From NCBI GenBank assembly GCA_033064195.1, contig JARBJD010000170.1, forward strand, positions 62,001 to 126,000: a stretch of DNA of 64,000 nt, given 5' to 3'. Source of the stretch: Blattamonas nauphoetae. Lineage: Eukaryota; Preaxostyla; Oxymonadida. Positions 53,015-63,191 of the stretch are shown piece by piece. Position 1 is the stretch's first letter. Each line of letters begins with the position of its first letter. The translations under genes were made by a program, and so were the position numbers. The notes under the pieces are model-generated. The model saw nothing but the letters and a program-made list of their open reading frames with translations, had not been told where the DNA came from and did no database searches.

Positions 53015-53984
53015 CAGGGTTGTCGGGCCCTCTGAGTTGACTTAAGTCGTGGAAAAATGACTTAGTAGTAAGAAGTAAGGAAAAACGACTTACTACTAAG
53101 TTATTACATATGTAAGATCATTTTTGAGCAAAATATTGTGTTTTTTTCGATGAAATGAGACGAACGTGAAGAAAACCGACACTTCTCATGTTGGATTGTG
53201 CTCCTGGGCGATGGGGAAGAGGAAGCAGATAAAGCAAAGAGCAGGGTTGAAGTGAAACTGAAGAAAGGGAAGAAGGGAAAGAAATAATCTGTCGAACATA
53301 AAACATACAGAAAACAGGAAATAACGGGCGAGAAGAACGAAATTATGCAATCTCTGTCGATGAAAACTCCGCATCTCCCGACCAGAATGACGATACTCGA
53401 AGAAAAACCACTTGTCAGTCGTGGTCTGGTCTGTTTCGAAGTGATTCTGGAAGTGATGTCGTACAAGGTGATCATCGATCGAAATCTTTGAATAATAGTT
53501 GCTGAACTCACGACTGTGACAAAAGCAAGTCGGTGGAACAGTCTTCGAGTCTAACCAGGAAGAATGGGAGAGTTTCATGTTTGTGTCTAGAGATTGCATT
53601 TTTGTCAAGTCTGTACTCCCGCTCTGTCAGAAACAGCAAATTGAATGTAGAGGATTCTGTGATTGAACGTACAATGAAAGATTCTTTTCATTCAATCAAG
53701 ATCTGACCCACACAGACTTTTTCTCTATTCCACAAATAACCTCTCTTGGACCTTAAAGATGTTTACTCATAAAACATTTAATTCTTATCGGAGAGCAATA
53801 CTTTTGTGCACGATTTGAGATTCTGTCGACGAACGGTTATTGTATACCCTTTGATCAAGACCACAAAAAGTGGTAAAAAAGTGAAATTACTTACTTTCGA
53901 AGAAAACCGACTTAGTCTTAAGTCACGAGAAAAAAGCGAAAAGTAAGTCAAATTCCTTACTACTAAGTCATTCCGACAACCCTG
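53015..53984. mobile_element. Non-autonomous hAT-like DNA transposon with 8-bp target duplication
   Basis: The element begins CAGGGTTGTCGG and ends with the exact inverse CCGACAACCCTG. It is flanked on both sides by the 8-bp direct repeat CATCAACT (53007-53014 and 53985-53992). CAGGG termini plus an 8-bp duplication are the hallmarks of the hAT superfamily. Further inside, ATGACTTAGTAGTAAG recurs near both ends in opposite orientation, so the inverted repeats extend to roughly 60 bp with indels. The ~970-bp interior is A/T-richer than its surroundings. It has only short frames, none with recognisable transposase motifs, so it must rely on a transposase from elsewhere. The perfect target duplication implies a recent insertion. 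Confidence 0.88.
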
Positions 53985-54028
53985 CATCAACTCCCCTCGA
54001 ATAAAAGGGACAGATCTTTCTCTAACTC

Positions 54029-57000
54029 ATGATTTTCTTCATAGTTCTCCCTATACTTTTGAGAATATCTTCGTTTCCTTTGGATTCTTCGATTATCGAC
54101 TTTGATGGACTCCACAGCTTCTCCACTGTTGTGGACGAAACGCTCAAAATCCAAACCATCAAAACTCAATCTGGAATCCTTCAAAGTTGTGGGCATGTTC
54201 TCGCCCATCAGCATATATCTGTTCTTGGCAATTCAGGGAACATGACCGTGCTATTGGGATCGCCCAACTCGAACAATTCACTCGTCCATCTTATCAACTC
54301 TTCTTTCTCGATCGTGCACTTCGTTCTCGTGGGTGAGAACGCTTTGTACCTCGAGATGGAGCAAAATTCGTATTGTTCAGTTGAGGATTGTTCCATCTCT
54401 CTCTCGGACCGGAATAATTCGATTTCAGTCCAAAACTCATTTCTTCTTTTGGGGCGAACATCCTTCATTCATCCGCCAGAAAGTTGTATTCCACTCTCTA
54501 TCTACACAGACTATTCTTTTGGGAGTTCAATTCTTTATCATTCAGTTTTGATGCGCAATTTCACGACCTACACCCAGTCCGCTTTTCTGGGTTGTCTGTC
54601 CTCGTCTGACGTCTCTACGCTGGACTGTGTCTTTCAAAATGTGTCCAGTAGATCTGCAACATCGCTTTCACAAGATTGCTCGAACATAGTCGGAACGACG
54701 AAAGTGATGAACTTAAATGCCGAAACATGCCGCAATCTGCTTTCGGGGAACATTTTCGCCCCTCTCTCCATGTCGTCGTTCTCGATGATCAACTCATCAG
54801 CTGTCTCCAACACTGAAACATGGTCTCCGCCACTGTCTCCAACAGCCACCAATACGACTCGCCAAATCTCGCCCTTCCCGCAATGCCGTGTCGTCCGAAG
54901 CAGCTCGTTCATTTCATGCAAAGGCTTGGGCGCGTTTGGAGGTGCGCTTGCTCTGTTTGGGTCTGCATATGCGGAAATTGAGAAGTCGACATTCCAATGC
55001 TGCTCAGTGGAGAACGAAGCGGAAACAGGAAGAAGGAAAGCGGGAGGAGCGATTTTGGTGTCAGGCCAAGGAGAACAGCAAGTCAGAATCTGGAAATGCA
55101 CGTTTTCGGAAAACAGAGCTGAGCGAGGAGGAGCACTTGTGTTTGTGAACGTCACTCGAATCCAAATTGAAGACTCGTCGTTCACGAAGAACGAGGAAAG
55201 TGGGCACGAAGGCAGACGACGACAGGATGGAAGGAAGGAGGAGAGAGGGGAAGGGGGAGGAGTGTGGGTGTGTGGGAGGATGGACGAGCTGCTTGTGTGT
55301 GGAGTTGTGAGTGAAAAGAACATGGCGGAAGGAGGAGGCTGGCTGAGTGTGAGTTCTCTCGCTCGCACTTCGACGATCTCGTCGTGTCTGTTTTGTGGGA
55401 ACAGGGCTGAGAGAGCAGGAGGAGGGATGCTGTTTGGAGGAGAGGGCGACTGCGTGTCGATTGTGTTTGAGTTTTGCCGATTTGTGAGGAATGAGGTGCC
55501 AGATCGGATGGGAGGAGAGGCAGTGGGGTCGGATGTGTGTTTTGTGGACTGCAGTGCGGACACTGTGGACTCTTCGATGAGTGTGGAGAACTGCTGGTCA
55601 ACCTCAAACACAGCCCAAATTGGAGTGTTGTCATCTGAAGGCGACTTCTCGTCACTCTCACTCCTGTCGACATCTCACGACTCGAACCAGGAAACAGGAA
55701 GGACAGTGCATGTGTCCACAAGCGGGACAGACAAGAGCGGATGTGGGTCAACATCCAACGCTGCTTGTGCGACAGTGGGAGGAGCTGTGACATTGGCAGG
55801 CAGCACCAAAATGGAGATTGGAGTTGGAGCAGGCACGTTTGGGGAGACAACACCAGTCACACTGCAACTTGACCAGTCGCTCTCGATCACTGGGAATGCC
55901 AAGCAATCCACCACACTCACCACTCCAGTCAACTTCATCACTGTCGATCTGAAGTCGAGTCTGACGCTGTGCAACCTCGTCGTCCATCCGAAGGGAAGAC
56001 TCCTCGCCTGTTCCGTCGGTGTCGTCTCCCTCTCCTCCATCGCCATCGCCGACAACGCGAATGTCTTCTCCGACAGCGTCATCCTCCAAATCCACATCAG
56101 CCATCTCACAGACTCTCCACACGTGGACAGTCTCACTGTCGAAACCCTCACCGCAACATTCGACGGACTCAGACTGGATTTCTGAATTGGGAACAGTCTG
56201 GAAAGCGCTGTCCCACCGGAAAGATGGATCGAATCCATCAGTTCGTCGGAAGAGGCGGATCTGATGGGCTGCAATAGCACACAAAAGCAGACACTGTCGC
56301 TGCTTCCGCTTCTGCGAGGGAAGGAGGTGTTTGTTGGGAAGGACGGTGACGACGACAACGATGAAATGGACGACTCGCCTCTTCGGACACTCTTCGCAGC
56401 ATTCACAAAGATGAACGATGAAGAAGTGTCACTTGGGACGATTGTTGTGTCTGAACTTGCTGTGATCGGGAAGATAATTCATCTTGAAAGAGATGGAAGA
56501 TTCACTGTTGCGAATGAAGGAGAGAAGAGAGGGCGAGTGGAGTGCTCAGTTGACGATGGAGGATGGAAGAGGGGAACAAAGCGTGTTGTGGAGGCGATGG
56601 TGAGACTGGAGATTGTGTTGCTGAGCTTCTCCGAATTGGAGTTCAGTGGATTCGCGTCTCCCGTCGGAATCAACTCCGTCTTCTCCGTCGAAGCCCAATC
56701 GACGCTCTCCCTGACAGCATGCTCGATCGCCTCATCGCGCGAGATCACACACACTCTGGCGAAAGTGTCACACGATGGCACTTTGCTGATTGATGGTTTG
56801 GAAGTGTCGCAGGTGCGATTTGGGGGAAGGGGAGTGTTTTTGTGGTGGTTTCGAAGGGGAGAGTGGAGATGGAGGGTGGAGAGGTGTCATCGACGTCGCT
56901 GGAAGGAGGAGCTGTCGTGTGGGGGTCGACCGAAAGTGGGATGGAAGTGACGGGAACGAAGTTTGTGGGATGCACAGGGATGCAGTTTGGGAGTCTGATC

Positions 57001-57447
57001 CGTGTTTCCGTTTTTGGATGCCGAGTGAGTGTTGTGAAGTGTGTGTTCGCGGATTGCCGGACAGTGGTTGGGATGGATGAGATGAGAGGGGGCGAGGGGA
57101 GAGTGGGAGGCGGATGTGTTGTGATCAAGTTGGGAGCTCGATCGAAATCGACACGACACTTGCCAGCGTCGTCTGCCGACCTCTCTTCGACACAATTCTT
57201 GAATTGTATTCTGACGAGCCCAGCCACACACTCTTCGTCGTTTGTTGGAGGAAGTGCGTTTCTGATTGTGTCGATGGAGAAGAACGGGAGGATTGCTTTT
57301 GTCGAAACAGAAGTGCGACACTGCACGTGTGGAGAGGGATCGAAGAGAGAAGGGACGGAGGGAGGAGTGATTGTGTGGAGCACGAGTCGTCCTCACACAG
57401 ATCGGCGCGGAATGAGAGTTGTTGGGTGTGGAGTAGGCCAACTGTAA
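54029..57447 (+). pseudogene. Beta-helix surface-protein gene, broken and 3'-truncated
   Basis: ATG 54029 opens a signal peptide (MIFFIVLPILLRISSFPLDSS), preceded by ATAAAAGGG. The next ~500 residues are a Ser/Asn/Cys-rich parallel beta-helix-like array (SFISCKGLGAFGGALALFGSAYAEIEKSTFQCCS, CTFSENRAERGGALVFVN). A VHVSTSGTDKSGCGSTSNAACATVGGAV segment typical of pectin-lyase-like surface proteins follows. Residue 719 is TGA (56183-56185), after which the same frame continues the protein (IGNSLESAVPPERWIESISS...). A frameshift near 56820-56845 moves coding to another frame (VFVVVSKGRVEMEGGEVSS), which ends at 57447. The membrane helix and kinase-like tail usual in these proteins are missing. The combination of stop, frameshift and lost 3' end indicates a pseudogene. 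A short piece of it also occurs at 31730-31900. Confidence 0.75.
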
Positions 57448-57631
57448 CTCCACTCAACTGACTCAATTTCCGCATCCGAGCTTTGATTCAACGAAATACT
57501 GACTCCAACACTTTCTGTTTCTTTCGCCACACGGTCCTCCCTTGACTTATTGCTTATTTTCGCCTTTTTTGACTTTTCCTGATTGGCTTCCGTTGCATCT
57601 CCAATTCCACTGTTCGTTTTAGCCTCTCGCC

Positions 57632-57830
57632 ATGTCAAGTCACATTTCGTTCATCATTTCCTCTCCAAGCTTTGAATCACTCCCACCCACGATTCTCGTT
57701 CACCTCGACGGATTGTTGGTGGAGCGTGGGATTCTCTCGCCCAGCTGTGCTGAATGTCGAAACGCGAGACATTCACCAAAAGGGGACGTTGGAGCCTTCA
57801 TTGACATGATTAGCGAGTTTCCTTTCATTT
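57632..57830 (+). other. Possible orphan first exon
   Basis: ATG 57632 opens MSSHISFIISSPSFESLPPTILVHLDGLLVERGILSPSCAECRNARHSPKGDVGAFIDMISEFPF. A GTAAGC donor-like site follows at 57831 and a T-rich tract after it. The peptide looks coding, but I find no acceptor and second exon before the next gene on the opposite strand ends at 58107. It may be a 5' gene fragment left by duplication, or chance. Confidence 0.35.
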
Positions 57831-58106
57831 GTAAGCTTCTTTTTTCGTTCTCATTTCTGTTTCACTCATTTTGTTGTGTTTCTTTTTTGGAGCAAACACT
57901 TCACCTGCATTGGTGATTGGTGGAGGAGAGAGAACGAACAAGGTCTGCAGACACAGACTGAGAAACCCGTAACGAATATCAAACATACAACATGCTTACG
58001 TTCATGGGTTGTGCAAACTTTTCTTCAACAATTGCTTAGAAATGAAATGGTGTTGATAAAACGAAGGCAGAAACGGTTCAAAAGATTTTGTGGTTTTAGT
58101 TTGTTT

Positions 58107-59180
58107 TCACCAAAGATTTGGAAGGTTCATGCCCAGCAGGTTGCTCCATTTGATCGAGGAGGAAACGAGCAATCCTCCGTACCAACTGTTTTTGTCGTTT
58201 TGCAGCTTTTCCTCAATCACTTCTTCGGTGCCCTCCATTCTCAACATCCGATTCACTGTTTTCCACATCTGTCGCACATCTCCCCTTTGTTCGTTCCATT
58301 GACGCTGGGTCTGCTTCATTGTGTGCAGAAAATGTTCGATTGCGTGATCATAGTCGAAGAATGTGAGGCAACTCGGGATCGTGAGAAATAAGGGCATATG
58401 AAGAACATTTTCCATTGTCGGTTGATAATAAGAAGATATCTCGAGGATTTGGGCGAGGAGTTCTAGAAAATTCGTGGATTGCTCACCTTCGATGATCGAA
58501 AATCGGTTCACGCACAAATGTCCAATATACTTTTCCGAAGGGACGACAACTTGGTTCAAAACTGTCTCGTGAACAGCTGGTTGTTCGGAGTCATCTTTAA
58601 GTCCGAGGAATTTGAGAATAAATGGAGTTGTGAGCCTGAGAGATCGGTAGATGGTGAAAAGGAGGTTGGTGTGGCTATCGACTGCTTCTGCAAAGGAAAT
58701 AGATTGTGGAGCGAGCGTATTGATGAGTTGAACGATCAGATCTGCTCTGACGAGAGAAAGGAGTTTTTTCGGTGAACACCTCCAGACCAGTCCGGCGAGC
58801 ATCTTCATTGTTGTTGTGGTGATTGCTCGATTGGGTGATGAAACGAGCGTCACAACGAAATGAACGAAAACTGTGAACGAATCATCAGCATTCGATGCAA
58901 GGCTGCAGAGAAAATCATCAGCAGAATCTTCGTGTCGAAAGTTCACATATTTGAGAAACCTTATGGCTTTCGCTTCCAGAGAGCCATTGAGTGCAGGCTG
59001 TAACTGCACCGTAGCAACGAGAGACCGAAAGACAATTGCCTTTTCAGTATCAGACGCTAGTTTGTCATAGTTCCAAGTCAAGAAAGGAGAACAGTCTGAA
59101 AAACATGAAAATGAGTGGGAAGAGATACCAGGGCAAGGAGAATCAGTTGAGGAATTCTTCTTCGTGTCTACAGCACTCAT
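58107..59180 (-). CDS. ARM-like helical-repeat family protein, copy I
   Basis: 357 codons from ATG 59180. Family landmarks: CSPFLTWNYDKLASDTEKAIV, VFRSLVATVQLQPALNGSLEAKAIRFLKYV, ADLIVQLINTLAPQSISFAEAVDSHTNLL, SEKYIGHLCVNRFSIIEGEQ, MENVLHMPLFLTIPSCLTFF and RMLRMEGTEEVIEEKLQND...LGMNLPNLW. The 33-nt GTATCT...TTTCAG segment is at 59096-59128 and the TGACCCATAAC element 29 nt upstream. It lies about 12 kb from the main cluster, beyond the satellite and the broken surface gene, so the family is spread over at least 36 kb here. The frame is intact and probably functional. Confidence 0.82.
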   Translation of the reverse strand: MSAVDTKKNSSTDSPCPGISSHSFSCFSDCSPFLTWNYDKLASDTEKAIVFRSLVATVQLQPALNGSLEAKAIRFLKYVNFRHEDSADDFLCSLASNADDSFTVFVHFVVTLVSSPNRAITTTTMKMLAGLVWRCSPKKLLSLVRADLIVQLINTLAPQSISFAEAVDSHTNLLFTIYRSLRLTTPFILKFLGLKDDSEQPAVHETVLNQVVVPSEKYIGHLCVNRFSIIEGEQSTNFLELLAQILEISSYYQPTMENVLHMPLFLTIPSCLTFFDYDHAIEHFLHTMKQTQRQWNEQRGDVRQMWKTVNRMLRMEGTEEVIEEKLQNDKNSWYGGLLVSSSIKWSNLLGMNLPNLW

Positions 59181-59208
59181 TCGGTTTGGTTTCGAGGTTG
59201 AATCACTC

Positions 59209-59219
59209 GTTATGGGTCA
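59209..59219 (-). promoter_or_regulatory. TGACCCATAAC element upstream of ARM-like copy I
   Basis: Exact minus-strand copy, 29 nt before the ATG at 59180. Between here and 59564 I see no further gene. Confidence 0.6.
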
Positions 59220-59564
59220 AAGAAAAATGAGACACGCTCAGAATGAGATATTTGATGACAAAACTCGTCCAAAAGGAAGAAACAAACAGCACATCATAAT
59301 ACGCGATACGATCCAGATCAAAATCCGAGAAGTGTGGTTGATTCATGATGTTTTGGAATAATTGGCCGATCAGGACTCCCTTCAAATTTCGTGATGGATG
59401 TCCCGTTACGACCGATTGAATTCAATAGAATCTCTTCGACAGCCCTTACTGCCAATTCTGTCTCTGCTCGGACAACCAGAGTGTGTTCCCATTTGAATCA
59501 TCATTCTCTGCCAATTCCCTGAATGTCGTGATCGTTTTGATAGTGGATTTCCAATCTCTCTGAA

Positions 59565-60526
59565 ATGATGATCAGCATTCTGTCGCCTGAATTTAACAAT
59601 ATTAGAAGAGGGAATTTCCCCGGGATGCTCACAATCTTCCCCGAGCCGAACTCACAAGCAAACTACTCCTCCCCAGCGAATATTCTCCACCGATGGGCAA
59701 GGGATAACGAGGCGACTCATCAGAAATTAATGTCTGTCTTTGTATTTTCCCATTTATTTGGTTCAGCACCAACGTGGATCCACTCTCACTCCCATCATCT
59801 TTTATTCTTGATTTTCTTAGCTATCTGGCGAAAGTGTCGGAAGATGATAAACAACTTTCGCTTCCACCTATAAATACCCCTCTAACCGCCCAAACTTCGT
59901 TCAATCAATCCGAAAATGATATTCGCCGGAAGTCTCGGAACCAAGTCAACAACACTCTCAACAATTATCGTCAATCGATGCGCACAGTCACGACTCGCGT
60001 CAAACCTATCGCCCCCGCGTCCAATCGCACCCAATCCCTCTTTGAAGATCCGGTTATTCTGACGAAACCACAAGTGCCCACACCTCCAGCTCCTGTTAAC
60101 ATCCCCATATCATCACCAGTATCGCCTCCCACTCGACCATCGATGGATCCGGCGCCACGACCGAAGCCAAATGCTTTGCCGACGAATGTGAAGGAATTGA
60201 TTCACAAAATGCAGAAAGACGAGAAAGTGAAGCCGAAGGATGAAGAAGAGAAGAAGGAGAAAGTGGATAAGACGGAGAAAGACGAAAAGAAAGAAAGGAA
60301 AGAAAAGGAACGACTCGAGAAACTTGAAAAGGAAGAAGAGAAAAAACGAAAGAAAGAGGAAGAAGAACAACGTAAAAAGGAAGAAAAAGAACGCAAAAAG
60401 GCCGGAAGCAAGAAAGACACCCCACAAGCTGATGTTCCCATCGCTGCAAGTGCCCCACTCGTCCCAGAATTCAAGCACAAAAGAGCCCTCCCTAAAGCGA
60501 AGGCCAGACGAAAGCCACCAGCGTAG
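59565..60526 (+). CDS. Lys/Glu-rich coiled-coil protein with one mini-intron
   Basis: Exon 1 is 59565-59731 (MMISILSPEFNNIRRGNFPGMLTIFPEPNSQ...THQKL). A 35-nt intron, 59732-59766, starts GTCTGTC and ends TTCAG. Exon 2 is 59767-60526. Splicing joins the frames as QKL-I-TNVDPLSLPSSFILDFLSYLAK, giving 308 residues. Residues ~60-140 are polar, ~145-185 are Pro-rich (KPQVPTPPAPVNIPISSP), and ~190-270 form a long, highly charged Lys/Glu helix (KVKPKDEEEKKEKVDKTEK...). The C-terminus is basic (KHKRALPKAKARRKPPA). There is no enzyme motif. A cytoskeletal or nucleolar role would fit the composition, but this is a guess. Confidence 0.75.
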
Positions 60527-60780
60527 GTTGACCATCGTTCGACGGGGAAAGTTGTATTGGTAGAATCATCTTTATTTGTCCCTTTTTGTCTTGTTCCATC
60601 GGCGACACTCTCTGTGAACACTCCTCCTGGAAGGGTGGGATGTGTGGGAACAGAAAACCGATTATTTTTTTCGTGAGATCGTTGGAATTATGACTATCTT
60701 CGTCGTTTGGATAAAAAGAGTGGCGACGAAAGAAAAAGCGACTTTTTGCTTCAAAAAAGAGATAAACCAAAAATAATGTA

Positions 60781-61987
60781 TCATTTCTTCTTCTTTCCAC
60801 CCTTTTTCTTCCCCCCTTTCTTCTTCTTTCCCTTCTTCTTCTTTTTCTTGACGACCTCGACGATTGGCTGGCGACATCCAAAAAGAGCATCAGGAAGCTT
60901 CAAAAGACGCTCACCAGGTTCGTATGATGCAGCAATGTCGGGAGGAATGAGAGCACTGTAAAGATGAGAAGAGATCGGATAATGACCGGAGAGAGACGAG
61001 AAAAATGAAGCATGAAAAGAAGAGAGATTTAACCAAGGGTACGATAAGAGTTTTATAAAAATAATGAGAAACACACCGAGCAATGACTGCAGACGTGTCT
61101 TGTGAGAGTGGGATACCGCTCATTCGGAAGGAATCGAAACAGCGTTCGGTGAGTGTCACTGCCGAATGGTTCGAAGTCTAGAAGATAGCATGGGGGATAC
61201 AAAGGCAAGATAAATGATCATGAGACCGAAAATACGATAAAATAGACGGAAAATGAGTTAAAGACGGTGAGGAGTGAAGAGGACGGCAGTAGTGAATATA
61301 ACGGCCGAATTAGCAAGCAAACAAGAACGATCTGGACTGTAACAAGAGTCATACAGCGTTAAGAGTGAAAGCTGGATCATCGTGTGTCGGAGTGGGGAGT
61401 GTGTTGGCGAGTCTGTTTGTCATGGATGCTGGTCGGTTGACAAGTCCAGCAATGTCAAGTGATGGAGGAACTGAAGAGAAAGAAATAAATGATCAGTGAT
61501 ATCAATGAAAGAATGATGAATATTGGAGTTATGGAGAATGGAGGAGATTTCGATGAGGAAAAAATCAATGGTTTTCAACTCCAAAAACGATAATAAAGGA
61601 CGCACCCAGTTTCGGTTTTGCTTTGACCTTCCCTCTCGCCCCGGCAGTTCGAGTCTGAGGTCGTGCAGCTGCCCCCTTCGCTTTTGCTCTGATCTTTCCA
61701 CCAGGAGCTGTTTTAGGCCGAGGAGGATTGAAAACCTGATCAAAAAGCAAGTTTGTCACAAGTGGATGGGATGGTTGGGCATTTGGCTTGATTGGGTTGG
61801 GAGATGGTTGGTGTGGATTTGGGATTTGGATGACAGAATCGTCATGAGTGAGAATGTCTTGTTCATCATCTTCTAATGTATCTTCTCTCTCTAGGTTCTT
61901 TGTGTAGGGTGAAAGGTGAATAGATCCTGAGACAGGTCGACGATGAAGAGGCGACTTAGGCGCGAACAGCTCAACATCGTATTGCAT
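60781..61987 (-). CDS. Four-exon unknown protein with poly-lysine tail
   Basis: The minus strand starts at ATG 61987 (MQYDVELFAPKSPLHRRPVSG). Exons are 61987-61606, 61470-61355, 61177-61077 and 60955-60781, joined in phase to give 257 residues. Exon 1 encodes a polar segment with a basic Ala/Lys/Pro end (GKIRAKAKGAAARPQTRTAGARGKVKAKPKL). Exons 2-4 encode a better-structured part: PPSLDIAGLVNRPASMTNRLANTLPTPTHDDPAFTLNA, SNHSAVTLTERCFDSFRMSGIPLSQDTSAVIAR and ALIPPDIAASYEPGERLLKLPDALFGCRQPIVEVV, then a run of Lys/Gly. The introns are 135, 177 and 121 nt, longer than the mini-introns nearby, with GTGCGT, GTATGA and GTGTGT donors. Every junction preserves frame. I do not recognise the family. Confidence 0.75.
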
Positions 61988-62087
61988 CTATAATTATACC
62001 AAGAGGTATGAAAACATTCAAATTCAGACATCGAGAAAGAGCTGTTAAGCGTGATCGACGATATTGTAGAAGAACGCTTTGGATCGA

Positions 62088-62098
62088 TGACCCATAAT
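62088..62098 (+). promoter_or_regulatory. TGACCCATAAT element at the start of the divergent ARM-like gene
   Basis: Differs from the family element at the last base only and overlaps the first possible ATG (62097). It lies in the 109-bp gap between two divergent genes (starts at 61987 and 62097). If the element marks the transcript start, the in-frame ATG at 62139 is the more likely initiation codon. Confidence 0.5.
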
Positions 62099-63191
62099 GG
62101 ATGCACTTCCACTAATCTTTAAAAGATCCAACTCTCATATGTCTATGCTAGCTCGCTCAGTACCTCATACTCCCAATATCCCTCGTCAGAACACTGCACA
62201 TCAACCAGACCAGTCACTCCTTCTGATACCACTTTCTCACGATGAAGAACATTCTTTTGGAACTATCATGCAGAACGTGGCATCGATCACAAACTACGCA
62301 AGGGAGACTGGACGACTCTCGATTGAACAAGAAAACGAACTGATGTGGAGCTTGTCCGTGCTGGGCAGAAAGAGCGGATCCCATTGCCGTGAATCATTCT
62401 CAAACCTGCAAATGATGCTGAGAACAAAACGAACAGAGCTGATCCGGTTTCTAGCAGGAGTTTTTGAGACTATGGGATTTGGGGGTGTTCAGCTAAAGCG
62501 AGAAGTGATCAATTTTGTCTGGCTCATCGTGAAATGGTTCGGAAGTGGATTTGTGAACCTGACATTAAGATCCCCGCTGATTGAACTGCTGATTAGAACA
62601 CTCGAACCGTCGAAGATCGACTTTGGAGACGGAGATCTTCATTCGATCACGATGAACATTGTGACGTCGATTCTGAGGCTCGGATCGGCAGGAGAGGGAG
62701 AAGAAGAGTTGGAGAATGAAAAGACGTTGAATGGGATGCTTCTGGAGAGAGTAATCATGCCTTTGGAAGAATACCTGATTATCCTGTTTCGGCGGGTGGA
62801 TGATAACCAAAGCGAATGGTATCTGGAAAGTAAGGGGAGCGTTCTGGAGGCATTTTCGAGGATTGCAATTGCCGATAAGGGCACGCAGGAGTTCTACTGG
62901 AGGATTGGGATGGCTCTTAAAGTTTTTCGGTTGTTGGCTGACATGGAGAACGATATGGGACAACTTAGCCATCTTGGGGCGCTTTCTCGGCAGTTTTCGT
63001 CATGGTCACGTGCACCTGTGGGATTGGAGGAGATTCTGAAATGGTTTTTCGGATTTATGGAAGAAGGCGTGATGGATGTCGTTGAAAGCCGAATGGTGTG
63101 GATTGCGAGCACGTATGGGAAGAATATCGGAGATAGTGTACTGACCTTGCTGTTGGCTGAGGGAGGAAATGTAAAACGGGATCTGGAATGA
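62097..63191 (+). CDS. Divergent ARM-like helical-repeat protein
   Basis: 364 codons from ATG 62097, or 350 if translation begins at the ATG at 62139. It aligns end to end with the ~357-aa family despite low identity. SPLIELLIRTLEPSKIDFGDGDLHSITMNIV corresponds to ADLIPQLINTLNPLSLSFAEAVDIHINLM, LLERVIMPLEEYLIILFRRV to KQVLVPSEKYICHLCVNRF, and LEEILKWFFGFMEEGVMDVVESRM to MEGIEDVIEEKL. The CSPFLNW N-terminus and the 33-nt segment are absent. It may be the ancestral or single-copy paralogue outside the amplified cluster, with its own role. No membrane or catalytic motif is visible. Confidence 0.75.
   Translation: MDALPLIFKRSNSHMSMLARSVPHTPNIPRQNTAHQPDQSLLLIPLSHDEEHSFGTIMQNVASITNYARETGRLSIEQENELMWSLSVLGRKSGSHCRESFSNLQMMLRTKRTELIRFLAGVFETMGFGGVQLKREVINFVWLIVKWFGSGFVNLTLRSPLIELLIRTLEPSKIDFGDGDLHSITMNIVTSILRLGSAGEGEEELENEKTLNGMLLERVIMPLEEYLIILFRRVDDNQSEWYLESKGSVLEAFSRIAIADKGTQEFYWRIGMALKVFRLLADMENDMGQLSHLGALSRQFSSWSRAPVGLEEILKWFFGFMEEGVMDVVESRMVWIASTYGKNIGDSVLTLLLAEGGNVKRDLE

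Noticed and set aside
53104-53608. Transposase within the hAT-like element
   Set aside because: The minus-strand frames (one with CFCHSREFSNYYSKISIDDHLVRHH) show no convincing BED finger, catalytic or dimerisation motif.
60240-60530. Phe/Leu-rich membrane protein on the minus strand
   Set aside because: It is the antisense of the Lys/Glu-rich helix; AAG and GAA codons read backwards give Phe/Leu runs.
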